Shown here: piece after piece, positions 38,457 through 48,333 of the stretch
Position numbering within the stretch: position 1 is the first letter of the stretch
Layout: each line of letters begins with the position of its first letter
Made by a program: the position numbers and the translations under genes
The notes under the pieces: generated by a model
What the model saw: the letters and a program-made list of their open reading frames with translations, nothing else
Told to the model about the DNA's origin: nothing
Databases searched by the model: none
Source of the DNA: Bacteroidales bacterium
GTDB lineage: Bacteria; Bacteroidota; Bacteroidia; Bacteroidales; UBA932
Assembly: GCA_022648685.1 (NCBI GenBank)
Contig: JALCMW010000005.1
Coordinates: 1-64,000 of the forward strand
DNA length: 64,000 nucleotides
Direction of reading: 5' to 3'

Positions 38457-39488
38457 TCACACGTAAAATTCCCTTCGGTATTGATATTCCGAACGCATTT
38501 TTTCAAAATTGTCGGGAGTCATCCTGAACATGAAATCATCTGTAAATATAGGATAATTATATTGAAGTACGGCTGCTACCTCTCCCTGATTCATTCCACG
38601 CAGATCCAGCCTCAACGGTTCCTGCTCCGGATTGTTTTCGTTAGGGAAAAAATCATACAAGGCTTTCAGGCCGAAATGCCGTGCGACGGCCCTTACGGCA
38701 CCGGCGGTGCCATTCTGTTTTCCCTGGAAAGAATATCCTGCGATATGTGGAGTCGCTATATCCACTTTATACATAAGTTTCTGATTTATGTCAGGCTCGT
38801 GATTCCACGTATCTATTATTACTGGACCTATTTTAGGCATGGCACGCAGCAAAGCTTCATCATCTACGACCTCCCCCCTGGATGCGTTTATGAAAAAGGC
38901 ACCCGGTTTCATCAGACTGAAGAAAAGGTCGTCGGCCATACCTTTGGTAGTTTCATTCAACGGTGTATGCATTGTTACTATATCGGAATTCTCCAAAAGG
39001 TATTCAAGGGAACAAAAACTTTCCGGACCTTCTTTCAAAGCCCGCGGAGGATCGTTTCTCAGAACCTTGAAGCCGAGATATTCCGCCATTCCGGCAATTT
39101 TCCTTCCCACATTCCCGACTCCGATAATTCCGAAGGTGTCGCCATTCAGATTAATGGCTTTCCGTGAAGCGGTTCCGTACAATGCCGAAAAGACGTAATC
39201 CATCACGCCGCCTGCGTTGCATCCGGCCGCGTTGGATACGGCAATACCTTTTTCGGAACAATAATCCAGATCGATATGATCGGTACCTATCGTCGCCGTG
39301 GAAATCATTTTAACCGCAGTTCCATCAAGGAATGTCCGGCTGCATTTTGTCCTTGTCCTTATAATCAATGCATCTGCATCGATTATATCTTCATGGGTTA
39401 TTTCCTTCCCATCTATATAAACGACATCGGCATAAGGTTCGAAAACACCTCTAAGAAAAGGTATGACGCTGTCTGCAACTATTTTCAT
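38457..39488 (-). CDS. pdxB: 4-phosphoerythronate dehydrogenase
   Basis: MKIVADSVIPFLRGVFEPYADVVYI; TATIGTDHIDLDYC; NAAGCNAGGVMDYV; GIIGVGNVGRKIA. Confidence 0.93.
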   Translation of the reverse strand: MKIVADSVIPFLRGVFEPYADVVYIDGKEITHEDIIDADALIIRTRTKCSRTFLDGTAVKMISTATIGTDHIDLDYCSEKGIAVSNAAGCNAGGVMDYVFSALYGTASRKAINLNGDTFGIIGVGNVGRKIAGMAEYLGFKVLRNDPPRALKEGPESFCSLEYLLENSDIVTMHTPLNETTKGMADDLFFSLMKPGAFFINASRGEVVDDEALLRAMPKIGPVIIDTWNHEPDINQKLMYKVDIATPHIAGYSFQGKQNGTAGAVRAVARHFGLKALYDFFPNENNPEQEPLRLDLRGMNQGEVAAVLQYNYPIFTDDFMFRMTPDNFEKMRSEYQYRREFYV

Positions 39489-39495
39489 AATGTGA

Positions 39496-39843
39496 TCATT
39501 TGAGTATGATATCCTTCACGAATCCGGTCCCCGCCACGTTTTTGTCGAAGAAATCATTTTCGGCAAGAAGCGCGTTGATCTTTTCCACAAGTGTATTTTT
39601 TTGGAAGTATAATTGATTCCTTACCACCGAAGAATTCACGGTAATATAAAGAATGCCGGAACGATAGTATTTCCGGAGTGTAAAAGGCCCCGCTCCGGAA
39701 ACGGCATCCCATGCCGAATATACCAAATGGGAATTCATTCCGTAGGAAAGTCCCATAGTCCTGAGGCATTTCGGAATGATTTCACCTATGCCTACAGCCT
39801 TTTTCCGTTCCAGGCCGCCGTAATAATTTTCTTTTTTAATCAT
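39496..39843 (-). CDS. DUF721 (DciA-like) protein
   Basis: 115 aa; VYSAWDAVSGAGPFTLRKYYRSGILYITVNSSVVRNQL; next to recF. Confidence 0.8.
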   Translation of the reverse strand: MIKKENYYGGLERKKAVGIGEIIPKCLRTMGLSYGMNSHLVYSAWDAVSGAGPFTLRKYYRSGILYITVNSSVVRNQLYFQKNTLVEKINALLAENDFFDKNVAGTGFVKDIILK

Positions 39844-40937
39844 ATACGGGTAAATACGCCTCCTGACGTATCGAAATATGCGCTATCGCTGGTCAAGCCG
39901 TCGACGATGCCGGACATCCTTATCTTGTTGCTGTCGGTAATGAAAATCTGGCCGAAATCGGAACCGGCTACCATCGAAAGCAAATTGGATATCCTGTTCA
40001 GGTCGAGCTTGTCGAAAACATCATCAAGAAGAAGAACGGGAGGATAACCGTACCCGTTTTTCATGATATCGTATTGTGCAAACTTCAAAGATACCAGAAA
40101 AGACTTCTGCTGTCCCTGGGATCCTATACGTCTTATGGGATGGCCGTCCATGTAAAATACGAAATCGTCTTTCTGTATCCCGGCCGTAGTATAGCCGAAA
40201 ACAAAATCCTTTTCCCGGCAGGCTTTGAGAGTCTCGGAAAGAGGACGTTCCTCAATGTCGGACCGGTATCCGATGGACACCTGCTCATTCCCTCCTGACA
40301 AAATACCATAGTATCCGGAAACCACCGGGGTCAAACTGTCGATGAAATCTTTTCTCGATTCATATATTTTCCCGGCGCAAGAGGACATTCGGGAATCGAA
40401 AGCATCCAGAAGATCGCTGTCAGATACATGGTCTTTAAGCATTTTGTTCCTCTGTGCGAGAAGTCTGTTGTATTGCTGTACCGAAGACAGATATTCGTGA
40501 TCCAATTGGGAAAGGACTCCGTTTGCAAATCTACGGCGTTCTTCACCCGAATCGCTCACAAGGGAAATATCCGAAGGCGACACCATGACGATGGGAAGGA
40601 CGCCTATGTGTTCGGATATCTTTACATATGTCTTGTCATCTCTGTTGAATTTCTTTTCACCTTTTGACGATACCTTGACGGAAAACTTTGAATTCATGCC
40701 GTCAGGCATGACATAAGTGCCTGCAATGGCAAAAGAATCGGTTCCGTAACGGAAATTATACCTGTCCGATGAAGAAAATGCACTTTTGGTCATAGACAAG
40801 TAATAGATCGCATCCATGAGATTCGTCTTCCCTTCCCCGTTGTTTCCGCATATGCAGTTGACGTTCGAAGAAAATGACAATTCCTGAAATTCGATATTTC
40901 TGAAATTTTGAACGACTATCTTTCTTAAAGCAAGCAT
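39840..40937 (-). CDS. recF: DNA replication and repair protein RecF
   Basis: LRKIVVQNFRNIEFQELSFSSNVNCICGNNGEGKTNLMDAIYYLS; QGQQKSFLVSLKFAQ; LLLDDVFDKLDLNR. Start taken at MLALRK. Confidence 0.94.
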   Translation of the reverse strand: MLALRKIVVQNFRNIEFQELSFSSNVNCICGNNGEGKTNLMDAIYYLSMTKSAFSSSDRYNFRYGTDSFAIAGTYVMPDGMNSKFSVKVSSKGEKKFNRDDKTYVKISEHIGVLPIVMVSPSDISLVSDSGEERRRFANGVLSQLDHEYLSSVQQYNRLLAQRNKMLKDHVSDSDLLDAFDSRMSSCAGKIYESRKDFIDSLTPVVSGYYGILSGGNEQVSIGYRSDIEERPLSETLKACREKDFVFGYTTAGIQKDDFVFYMDGHPIRRIGSQGQQKSFLVSLKFAQYDIMKNGYGYPPVLLLDDVFDKLDLNRISNLLSMVAGSDFGQIFITDSNKIRMSGIVDGLTSDSAYFDTSGGVFTRI

Positions 40938-40998
40938 ATCTTTGCAAAGATACCAAAATATGGCTAAATAAATAATTGTTGGATTGGGCAATTTTTTA

Positions 40999-41006
40999 TA
41001 CTTTTG
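40999..41006 (+). promoter_or_regulatory. -7 element upstream of the TPR protein
   Basis: TACTTTTG matches TAnnTTTG. Confidence 0.45.
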
Positions 41007-41041
41007 CATTCTGTTTTTTAGATAATTAATATTAATTACAT

Positions 41042-41734
41042 ATGGCAAAGCAAAATCTTAAAGATCAGGAAAACGAACAGGAGAAGAAAGTCGTTGAGAC
41101 CGTTTCCCGAACCGAAGAGTTTTTCGACAAAAACAAATCGGCCGTCTACATTTTCATTATAGCGCTTTTGGTGATAGGAGTTGCAGTTCTGTGCTATCAT
41201 AAGTTCTATTATCAGCCGAAAAAAGCCGAGGCTATGGAACAGATGTTCCCTGCGGAAAACAATTTCCGTTCACAGGAATACAAACTTGCGCTCAACGGGG
41301 ACGGAAATGTCCTGGGATTCGAACAGATTATAAAAGAGTACGGCGCAAAAGGCGGCAAGTCGGTATATTTTTATGCCGGAATATGCGAACTCAAGCTGGG
41401 AAACTACCAAGAAGCCGTATCCTATCTGAAAAAATACACCGGAAAGGATCCGATATTGGCTGCCAGAGCTACAGCTTGCATCGGAGATGCATATGTCGGA
41501 TTGAAAAAATACGGGGAGGCCCTTACTTATTTTGAAAAAGCGGCTTCGAAAGCGGACAACATATTTGCAGCGACATATCTTCTCAAAGCCGGCGTAGTTT
41601 GTGAAGAAATGGGCAAAACCGACAAGGCATTGTCCTTTTACAAGGAAATCAAAGACAAATATCCGCAATCAGTTGAAGGTTACGACATAGACAAATACAT
41701 TTCAAGAATAGAAAGCAGCACTGCTTCGAAATAA
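41042..41734 (+). CDS. Tetratricopeptide-repeat membrane-anchored protein
   Basis: One TM segment (VYIFIIALLVIGVAVLCY) and TPR-like repeats (GNYQEAVSYLKKY, KKYGEALTYFEKA, GKTDKALSFYKEI). Confidence 0.85.
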   Translation: MAKQNLKDQENEQEKKVVETVSRTEEFFDKNKSAVYIFIIALLVIGVAVLCYHKFYYQPKKAEAMEQMFPAENNFRSQEYKLALNGDGNVLGFEQIIKEYGAKGGKSVYFYAGICELKLGNYQEAVSYLKKYTGKDPILAARATACIGDAYVGLKKYGEALTYFEKAASKADNIFAATYLLKAGVVCEEMGKTDKALSFYKEIKDKYPQSVEGYDIDKYISRIESSTASK

Positions 41735-41756
41735 TTTAAGAACAGCAAAAAGAGAT

Positions 41757-42509
41757 ATGGGAAGAGCTTTTGAATTCAGAAAGGAAAGGAAACTGAAACG
41801 TTGGGGACATATGGCCAGGACGTTCACGAAACTCGGGAAGGAAATTACGATAGCAGTCAAGCAAGGCGGACCGGACGTTGTAGGGAATCCGAGGCTGAGA
41901 GCACTCATTGCCGAAGCGAGAAACGAAAGCATGCCGAAGGAAAACGTCGAAAGGGCCATAAAGAAAGCTACCGACAAGAACATCGGGGATTACAAGGAAG
42001 TGACATATGAAGGTTACGGACCTCACGGGATTGCTTACATCATAGAAACTGCGACTGACAATACTACCAGAACGGTTGCAAACGTCAGAAGCTACTTCAC
42101 AAAATGCGGTGGCACGTTGGGGACAAGCGGAAGCGTCAGTTTCATGTTCGATCACAAATGTGTTTTCAGGATCAGGGAAAACGAACCGATAGACGTGGAA
42201 GAGCTTGAGCTCAATCTTATCGATTTCGGCGCCGACGAGGTATTCGAAGAAGAACAGGAAGAACAGGATGGCAGCATAAAGAAAGACATAGTGATCTACG
42301 GTGCCTACGAAGCTTACGGCGCTATCCAGAAATTCATTGAGGATAATGGATATGAACTAGTTTCCGGAGGTTTCGAAAGATTGCCTAATGTGGATCTCAA
42401 AGAAGTAAGTCCGGAAGAAAGGACTGATTTGGACAAATTGACCGAATTGCTTGAAAATGACGAAGACGTTTCCAATGTCTACAATACATTGAAGCCTTCG
42501 GAAGAATAG
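41757..42509 (+). CDS. yebC: YebC/PmpR-family protein
   Basis: GRAFEFRKERKLKRWGHMARTFTKLGKEI; YEGYGPHGIAYIIE; GTLGTSGSVSFMF. Confidence 0.95.
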   Translation: MGRAFEFRKERKLKRWGHMARTFTKLGKEITIAVKQGGPDVVGNPRLRALIAEARNESMPKENVERAIKKATDKNIGDYKEVTYEGYGPHGIAYIIETATDNTTRTVANVRSYFTKCGGTLGTSGSVSFMFDHKCVFRIRENEPIDVEELELNLIDFGADEVFEEEQEEQDGSIKKDIVIYGAYEAYGAIQKFIEDNGYELVSGGFERLPNVDLKEVSPEERTDLDKLTELLENDEDVSNVYNTLKPSEE

Positions 42510-42545
42510 CAGCTCTTTTCATATCGGATAATAAAATTTATCATA

Positions 42546-42578
42546 CCGGATACCATGTAAATGGATATCCGGTTTTTT
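42546..42578 (+). terminator. Rho-independent terminator after yebC
   Basis: CCGGATA-CCATGTAAATGGA-TATCCGG followed by TTTTTT. Confidence 0.8.
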
Positions 42579-42690
42579 GGAATCCTAAATATGCTTCAGG
42601 CATTAAGGAATCAATGTTTACCCGGTTGTTCAAATGGTATAATAAATAGTCCGATATGGTTTTATAATTTTAGTTATAAATTTTATAACG

Positions 42691-42698
42691 TATATTTG
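42691..42698 (+). promoter_or_regulatory. -7 element for the decarboxylase operon
   Basis: TATATTTG matches TAnnTTTG, 44 bp upstream of the carboxyltransferase ATG. Confidence 0.5.
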
Positions 42699-42742
42699 TA
42701 GAATAGGATTTTTATTATCATAAGTAAAATATTAAGGTTACA

Positions 42743-44305
42743 ATGAGCATCCAACAGGAAAAAATAAAAGAATTGGTCGAACGAAGAGCGAAAGCTGTTA
42801 TGGGTGGCGGCCAGAAAAGAATAGACGCACAACACAAGAAAGGCAAACTCACTGCACGGGAACGTATAGATTTGCTTCTCGACAAAGGCAGTTTTGAAGA
42901 ATACGACATGTTCGTATGGCACAGATGCACTAATTTCGACATGGACAAGCAGCACTACGACGGTGACGGAGTAGTTACTGGTCAAGGAACGATCGACGGA
43001 AGACTTGTCTATATCTTCGCACAGGATTTCACAGTATCCGGAGGATCTTTGTCTGAGACAATGGCTCAGAAAATATGCAAGGTTATGGATATGGCCATGA
43101 AGAACGGGGCTCCATGTATCGGGCTCAATGATTCAGGCGGTGCCAGAATCCAGGAAGGGACGAATGCACTTGCCGGTTTCGGCGAAATATTCGAAAGGAA
43201 TATCCTGTCTTCGGGTGTTGTACCACAGATATCCGGAATATTCGGACCATGTGCCGGAGGCGCTGTATATTCTCCCGCCCTCACCGATTTCACCATCATG
43301 GTGAAAAACACCTCCTACATGTTTCTCACGGGACCTGCAGTAGTAAAGAGCGTAACGGGAGAAGATGTCTCGTCCGAAGATCTCGGAGGAGCAAGTGTAC
43401 ATGCAGTCAAAAGCGGTGTCGCTCACTTCGCAGCCGAAAACGACGAAGACGGCATAAAGATAATCAAAGAATTGCTGGGCTATCTGCCGCAGAACAATAT
43501 GGAGACGGCTCCCTTTGTACCGACATCGGATCCTGCCGGCCGTATCGATGATTCGCTCAACGACATAATCCCCGACAATCCCAATAAGCCATACGACATG
43601 TATCATGTCATAAAAAGCATAGCCGACGACGGTAAATTCTTCGAAGTCCATTCAAAATATGCCAAGAATATCATCGTCGGGTTTGCGCACATGAACGGAC
43701 GTTCGGTAGGTATCGTTGCCAACCAGCCTAAAATATTGGCCGGCGTTCTAGACAACAATGCTTCGAGAAAAGCTGCCAGATTCGTAAGATTCTGCGATGC
43801 TTTCAATATTCCTTTGGTCACCCTCGTAGACGTCCCGGGATTCCTTTGCGGAACACAACAGGAATACGGTGCCATCATAGACAACGGAGCCAAATTGCTG
43901 TATGCATATGGAGAAGCTACGGTGCCTAAAGTGACGGTAACTTTACGCAAATCATACGGTGGGGCCCATATAGTGATGAGCTGCAAACAATTGCGCGGCG
44001 ACCTCAATTATGCATGGCCATCTGCCAATATAGCAGTAATGGGTGCAGACGGAGCAGTGAAGATTCTTTACGGCAAGGAACTGAAGGAGATGGAAAATCC
44101 AGAGGAACGCGCAAAATTGGCTGAAGAGAAGAAAAAAGAATACGATGATCTTTTCTGCAATCCTTACCAGGCTGCCAAAATGGGTTATATAGACGATATA
44201 ATAGAGCCACGTAACACCCGTTTCAGAATAATCAGAGGACTGGAACAATTGGCAAACAAACGTCAATCCATGCCTGCAAAGAAACATGACAATCTTCCAC
44301 TATAA
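42743..44305 (+). CDS. mmdA: Acyl-CoA carboxyltransferase; methylmalonyl-CoA decarboxylase alpha-type subunit
   Basis: [74 protein letters not shown]; followed by gamma, biotin carrier and Na+ pump beta subunits. Confidence 0.9.
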   Translation: MSIQQEKIKELVERRAKAVMGGGQKRIDAQHKKGKLTARERIDLLLDKGSFEEYDMFVWHRCTNFDMDKQHYDGDGVVTGQGTIDGRLVYIFAQDFTVSGGSLSETMAQKICKVMDMAMKNGAPCIGLNDSGGARIQEGTNALAGFGEIFERNILSSGVVPQISGIFGPCAGGAVYSPALTDFTIMVKNTSYMFLTGPAVVKSVTGEDVSSEDLGGASVHAVKSGVAHFAAENDEDGIKIIKELLGYLPQNNMETAPFVPTSDPAGRIDDSLNDIIPDNPNKPYDMYHVIKSIADDGKFFEVHSKYAKNIIVGFAHMNGRSVGIVANQPKILAGVLDNNASRKAARFVRFCDAFNIPLVTLVDVPGFLCGTQQEYGAIIDNGAKLLYAYGEATVPKVTVTLRKSYGGAHIVMSCKQLRGDLNYAWPSANIAVMGADGAVKILYGKELKEMENPEERAKLAEEKKKEYDDLFCNPYQAAKMGYIDDIIEPRNTRFRIIRGLEQLANKRQSMPAKKHDNLPL

Positions 44306-44311
44306 ATTAAG

Positions 44312-45229
44312 ATGCAAATGAAAAGAATATACATAAGCCTTGCCGCATTATGTCTTTGCATATTCAGTTCGAACGCCCAGAATATTTCCGATTTGATCAT
44401 TTCGGAAGTCTTGGTTGATAATGACAGCAGTGTAGTAGACGATTACGGCAACAGAAATGGCTGGGTGGAGATATTTAACAAATCACAGGGAACTGTGAAC
44501 CTCGGAGGCTGTTATCTGTCGGACGACAGAAACGATCTTACCAAAAGCGTGATTCCCAAAGGTGATCTGAAAACGAAACTCGGTCCGCGTCAGGTAGCAT
44601 TGTTCTATGCCAGCGGAAACAAAAGGCAGGGAACATTCTATCTGGGATTCCGTGTTCACAAGGAATCCACTATATATCTTACAAGCAATGACGGCAGGAC
44701 TCTCGTGGATTCGATTGAAATTCCGGCATCCCTGCCAGCGGATATGTCAGTCAGCAAGATCCCGATCGACAACAAACAAATGGTTTTCGTAACATCCGGT
44801 GAACCCACTAAACCGACTCCAATGTCCTTTAACGAGTCCGGCAACAACGAAACCAAAAGCCAGAAAATGGCAAGGGAGGATCCATATGGCCTGATACTGA
44901 CCGTCGTTTCAATTATGGTAGTATTCTCCGCCCTTATTATTCTATGGTTCCTTTACGGAACTTCCGGAGATATATTCAAGGGAAAACATAAACTCACAAA
45001 AAAGATGTCGGGAAAAAACGATAATGAAAAAAGTCGGGAAATAGCAGCCGCTATATCAATGGCACTGGATGCCGAATGCAACGGTGAAGTATATGCAGCT
45101 ATAGCTATGGCTCTGGACAAATATCAGGAAAATACTGTCCACGATATGGAAAGTTACGTGATCACGATCAAAACCGGAAAAAGCGAATGGTCATCAGGAC
45201 AATTGTCATTCAGACAACTTCCGAAATAA
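44312..45229 (+). CDS. Lamin-tail-domain protein fused to an OadG-like gamma subunit
   Basis: Signal peptide; LTD-like ISDLIISEVLVDND ... GWVEIFNKSQGTVNLGGCYLSDD; OadG-like TM GLILTVVSIMVVFSALIILWFLYG. Confidence 0.8.
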   Translation: MQMKRIYISLAALCLCIFSSNAQNISDLIISEVLVDNDSSVVDDYGNRNGWVEIFNKSQGTVNLGGCYLSDDRNDLTKSVIPKGDLKTKLGPRQVALFYASGNKRQGTFYLGFRVHKESTIYLTSNDGRTLVDSIEIPASLPADMSVSKIPIDNKQMVFVTSGEPTKPTPMSFNESGNNETKSQKMAREDPYGLILTVVSIMVVFSALIILWFLYGTSGDIFKGKHKLTKKMSGKNDNEKSREIAAAISMALDAECNGEVYAAIAMALDKYQENTVHDMESYVITIKTGKSEWSSGQLSFRQLPK

Positions 45230-45253
45230 ATACGAATATAAAAATATAAAGAA

Positions 45254-45694
45254 ATGAAAGAATATAAATTCAAAATCAACGGCAGCGAATATGCGGTATC
45301 CATCGATTCAGTCGAGGGCAAAAAAGCGGAAGTAACGGTAAACGGCACTTCTTATAGTGTTGAAATGGAAAACGGAGCACCTGAAGCACCACAGGCTGCT
45401 GCAACCGCTCCGGTTGCTTCAGCTCCGGAAGTCAACGGAAAAGCTCCAGAGGCTGCACCGGCTGAAAAACCTGCAGGCAAAGGAAAACAGGTGACTTCAC
45501 CTCTTCCCGGAATCATATTGGAAGTATCCGTCAAAGTCGGCGATTCAGTCAAAGCCGGACAAAAAGTAGCTGTAATCGAGGCCATGAAAATGGAAAATGA
45601 AATCCAGGCTGAAAAAGACGGAACGATTACCGAAATCAATGTAAGCAAAGGAGACTCCGTATTGGAAGGTGCGCCTATCGTTACCATTGCATAG
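45254..45694 (+). CDS. Biotin carboxyl carrier protein
   Basis: Ala/Pro-rich linker and biotinylation motif EAMKMENEI. Confidence 0.95.
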   Translation: MKEYKFKINGSEYAVSIDSVEGKKAEVTVNGTSYSVEMENGAPEAPQAAATAPVASAPEVNGKAPEAAPAEKPAGKGKQVTSPLPGIILEVSVKVGDSVKAGQKVAVIEAMKMENEIQAEKDGTITEINVSKGDSVLEGAPIVTIA

Positions 45695-45708
45695 ACCGCT
45701 GATTTAAG

Positions 45709-46851
45709 ATGGATCAAATAATTAACAGTTTAAGTCAGTTCTGGCAATTCACCGGCTTCTGCAACATGACCTGGCAGCATCTGCTGATGATTCTCATCGG
45801 CATCGGTTTTATTTCAATAGCCATAATCAAGCAGTGGGAGCCGCTTCTCCTTATTCCGATCGGATTCGGCATGATAATAGGAAACATTCCCATGTTTCCG
45901 GGGCTTAACATCGGAATCTACGAAAACGGATCCGTATTGAACACTCTTTACCAGGGTGTCAAGCAAGGATGGTATCCTCCGCTGATATTCCTTGGCATTG
46001 GCGCCATGACAGATTTCTCCGCACTGATATCACAGCCGCGGCTGATTCTGATAGGTGCTGCAGCCCAGATGGGTATTTTCGGAGCTTACCTACTTTCCCT
46101 TCTGATGGGATTTGCTCCGAATGAAGCTGCCGCCATAGGAATTATCGGAGGTGCGGACGGACCTACGGCAATATTCCTTTCATCGAAACTGGCTCCGGAT
46201 CTGATGGGTGCGATAGCCGTATCGGCATACTCATATATGGCATTGGTACCTGTTATCCAACGTCCGGTAATGTTACTTTTGACAAGCAAAAAAGAACGTA
46301 ACATCATAATGCCAAAGCCACGCCAGGTAAGCAAAAAGGAAAAAATCATATTTCCGATAATCGGCTTTTTGACGACAGCCCTGATAGTCCCTTCCGGTCT
46401 GCCTCTTCTCGGAATGTTGTTTTTCGGCAATCTTCTTAAAGAAAGCGGTGTGACAAGACGATTGGCCGTGACTGCGGGAGGTCCGCTTATAGATGTCGTG
46501 ACTACTCTTATCGGTCTTACGGTGGGATGTTCAACACAGGCCGACAAATTCCTGACCGGAAATTCTATAAAGATATTCATACTCGGACTCCTGTCGTTCA
46601 TAATTGCTACGGCATCCGGAGTGCTTTTCGTGAAATTCATGAATTTATTTCTCAAAGACGGACACAAAATCAATCCGCTTATCGGAAATGCAGGAGTTTC
46701 TGCGGTGCCTGACAGCGCCAGGGTATCAGAAGTCGTAGGAAGGGAGGTAAATCCTGAAAATCATCTTCTAATGCAGGCCATGGGACCGAATGTCGCCGGA
46801 GTTATCGGATCTGCGGTTGCAGCCGGAATTCTGTTGGGTTTCCTGGGTTGA
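45709..46851 (+). CDS. Sodium-translocating decarboxylase beta subunit
   Basis: OadB/MmdB motifs: FLGIGAMTDFSALISQP, IGIIGGADGPTAIFLSSKLAP, GNLLKESGVTRRL. Confidence 0.95.
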   Translation: MDQIINSLSQFWQFTGFCNMTWQHLLMILIGIGFISIAIIKQWEPLLLIPIGFGMIIGNIPMFPGLNIGIYENGSVLNTLYQGVKQGWYPPLIFLGIGAMTDFSALISQPRLILIGAAAQMGIFGAYLLSLLMGFAPNEAAAIGIIGGADGPTAIFLSSKLAPDLMGAIAVSAYSYMALVPVIQRPVMLLLTSKKERNIIMPKPRQVSKKEKIIFPIIGFLTTALIVPSGLPLLGMLFFGNLLKESGVTRRLAVTAGGPLIDVVTTLIGLTVGCSTQADKFLTGNSIKIFILGLLSFIIATASGVLFVKFMNLFLKDGHKINPLIGNAGVSAVPDSARVSEVVGREVNPENHLLMQAMGPNVAGVIGSAVAAGILLGFLG

Positions 46852-47013
46852 GATAATAGTGGCACGGTTTTAAATCGTGAAAGCCGGCATTACAATGATA
46901 TGAAGTTTCGCTGACTTTCGTTTTAGTTTCGAATTTAGTCGCATTTCTTTCGTTTATCTGTCAAAAAGACATAAAAAGACCCTTTGGGGACCATATAATA
47001 TAATAACAAAACT

Positions 47014-47044
47014 TTTGAAACGTAAGGATAATTTACTAGATTTG
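47014..47044 (+). promoter_or_regulatory. V-ATPase operon promoter
   Basis: TTTG (47014-47017), 19-nt spacer, TAGATTTG (47037-47044). Confidence 0.65.
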
Positions 47045-47086
47045 CGAATGGAGTGGTAAATAATGCAAAATAAAATATATTGAAAT

Positions 47087-47695
47087 ATGCAAAATAAGCT
47101 GCAGGAATTGACAGATAAACTCTATAATGACGGTCTGTCGAAAGGCAAGGAAGAAGGCGAGGCCATATTGGCCCAGGCCAGAGACAAAGCCGGGAAAATA
47201 ATCGAAGAAGCGCAAAAAGAAGCCGGGAGCATCAGGGCAAAGGCTGAAAAAGACGCCGATGATTTGAAGACAAAAGTCGCCAGCGATTTGAAAATGGCTG
47301 CAGATCAAAGTATCCAGGCAACGAAACACGATATCGAAGGCATGATAATAAACAGGATATCGGATGCTAAAGTAGATGAAAATCTGGCTTCTCCAGATTT
47401 CCTCAAAGAGATAATTAAAGCCGTAGCCGTCAAATTCAGTGCAGAAGAATCCAAAGACATTGCACTTGTACTTCCAGGGAATCTCAAGGAAGAATTGGAA
47501 CCGTTCATAGAAAACGAACTTTCGAAACTCCTTCAAGGCGGAGTCAAAGCTGAATTTTCAAAAAAGATCAGCGGAGGCTTCACAATAGGTCCCAAAGACG
47601 GAAGTTATTTCATAAGCATGACAGACTCCGCTTTCAGGGAACTGATCGGAGAATATCTTAGACCTGCAACAAGAAAATTCCTTTTCGGAGCCTGA
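47087..47695 (+). CDS. V-type ATPase subunit E
   Basis: N-terminal coiled coil (KGKEEGEAILAQARDKAGKIIEEAQKEAGSI); C-terminal GGFTIGPKDGSYFISMTDSAFRELIGEYLRP. Confidence 0.85.
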   Translation: MQNKLQELTDKLYNDGLSKGKEEGEAILAQARDKAGKIIEEAQKEAGSIRAKAEKDADDLKTKVASDLKMAADQSIQATKHDIEGMIINRISDAKVDENLASPDFLKEIIKAVAVKFSAEESKDIALVLPGNLKEELEPFIENELSKLLQGGVKAEFSKKISGGFTIGPKDGSYFISMTDSAFRELIGEYLRPATRKFLFGA

Positions 47696-47700
47696 CCGAC

Positions 47701-48318
47701 ATGGACAATTATTATTATTTGATCTCCGGCCTTCCGGAATTATCCAAAGAATGGAAATTCGCCGATAATTCATCTGCAGGAAAATTGCTGGAAGAAATCC
47801 GGGAGAATTGCTCAGACAGGGACAACGTTGTAATAGACCTGATGTTAAACGGATTCGACGACAAAAAGTTGAATTACGAATTCTACCGAGTTGCCCTGGA
47901 CAATAAAAACCGGTTCATACGGGAATACTTCAAATTCGATCTGAATATGCGCAATGCAAAGGTCGGATATCTCAATGAAGCTTTGGGACGCGATTCCAAG
48001 AAAGATACCATAACGGTACCTGTTGAAGACGATGAATTCGAAGAAGCTTCCAAAATAGATTCGGCACTGCATACCGGTGATATTCTTGGGCGCGAAAGGG
48101 CTTTGGATGCAATTTTGTGGGATAAAATAGACGAATTGACGACTTTCGATTATTTTGATCTTGACGCGCTTCTCGGATTCATAGCCAAACTGCATATAAT
48201 TGACAGATGGTTCAGACTTGACGAATCGGAAGGAAGGAAAATGTTCAAGAAACTGGTAGATCAAGTCAGGGGCACTTTCAAAGGTGTAGGTCCTGAAGTC
48301 GACAAATTGAATAATTAA
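47701..48318 (+). CDS. DUF2764-family protein in the V-ATPase operon
   Basis: MDNYYYLISGLPEL N-terminus; located between V-ATPase subunits E and A. Confidence 0.8.
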   Translation: MDNYYYLISGLPELSKEWKFADNSSAGKLLEEIRENCSDRDNVVIDLMLNGFDDKKLNYEFYRVALDNKNRFIREYFKFDLNMRNAKVGYLNEALGRDSKKDTITVPVEDDEFEEASKIDSALHTGDILGRERALDAILWDKIDELTTFDYFDLDALLGFIAKLHIIDRWFRLDESEGRKMFKKLVDQVRGTFKGVGPEVDKLNN

Positions 48319-48333
48319 AACAGACTAATAAAT

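Noticed and set aside
46086-46673. 195-aa minus-strand ORF
   Set aside because: Antisense to the sodium-pump beta subunit; no motif.
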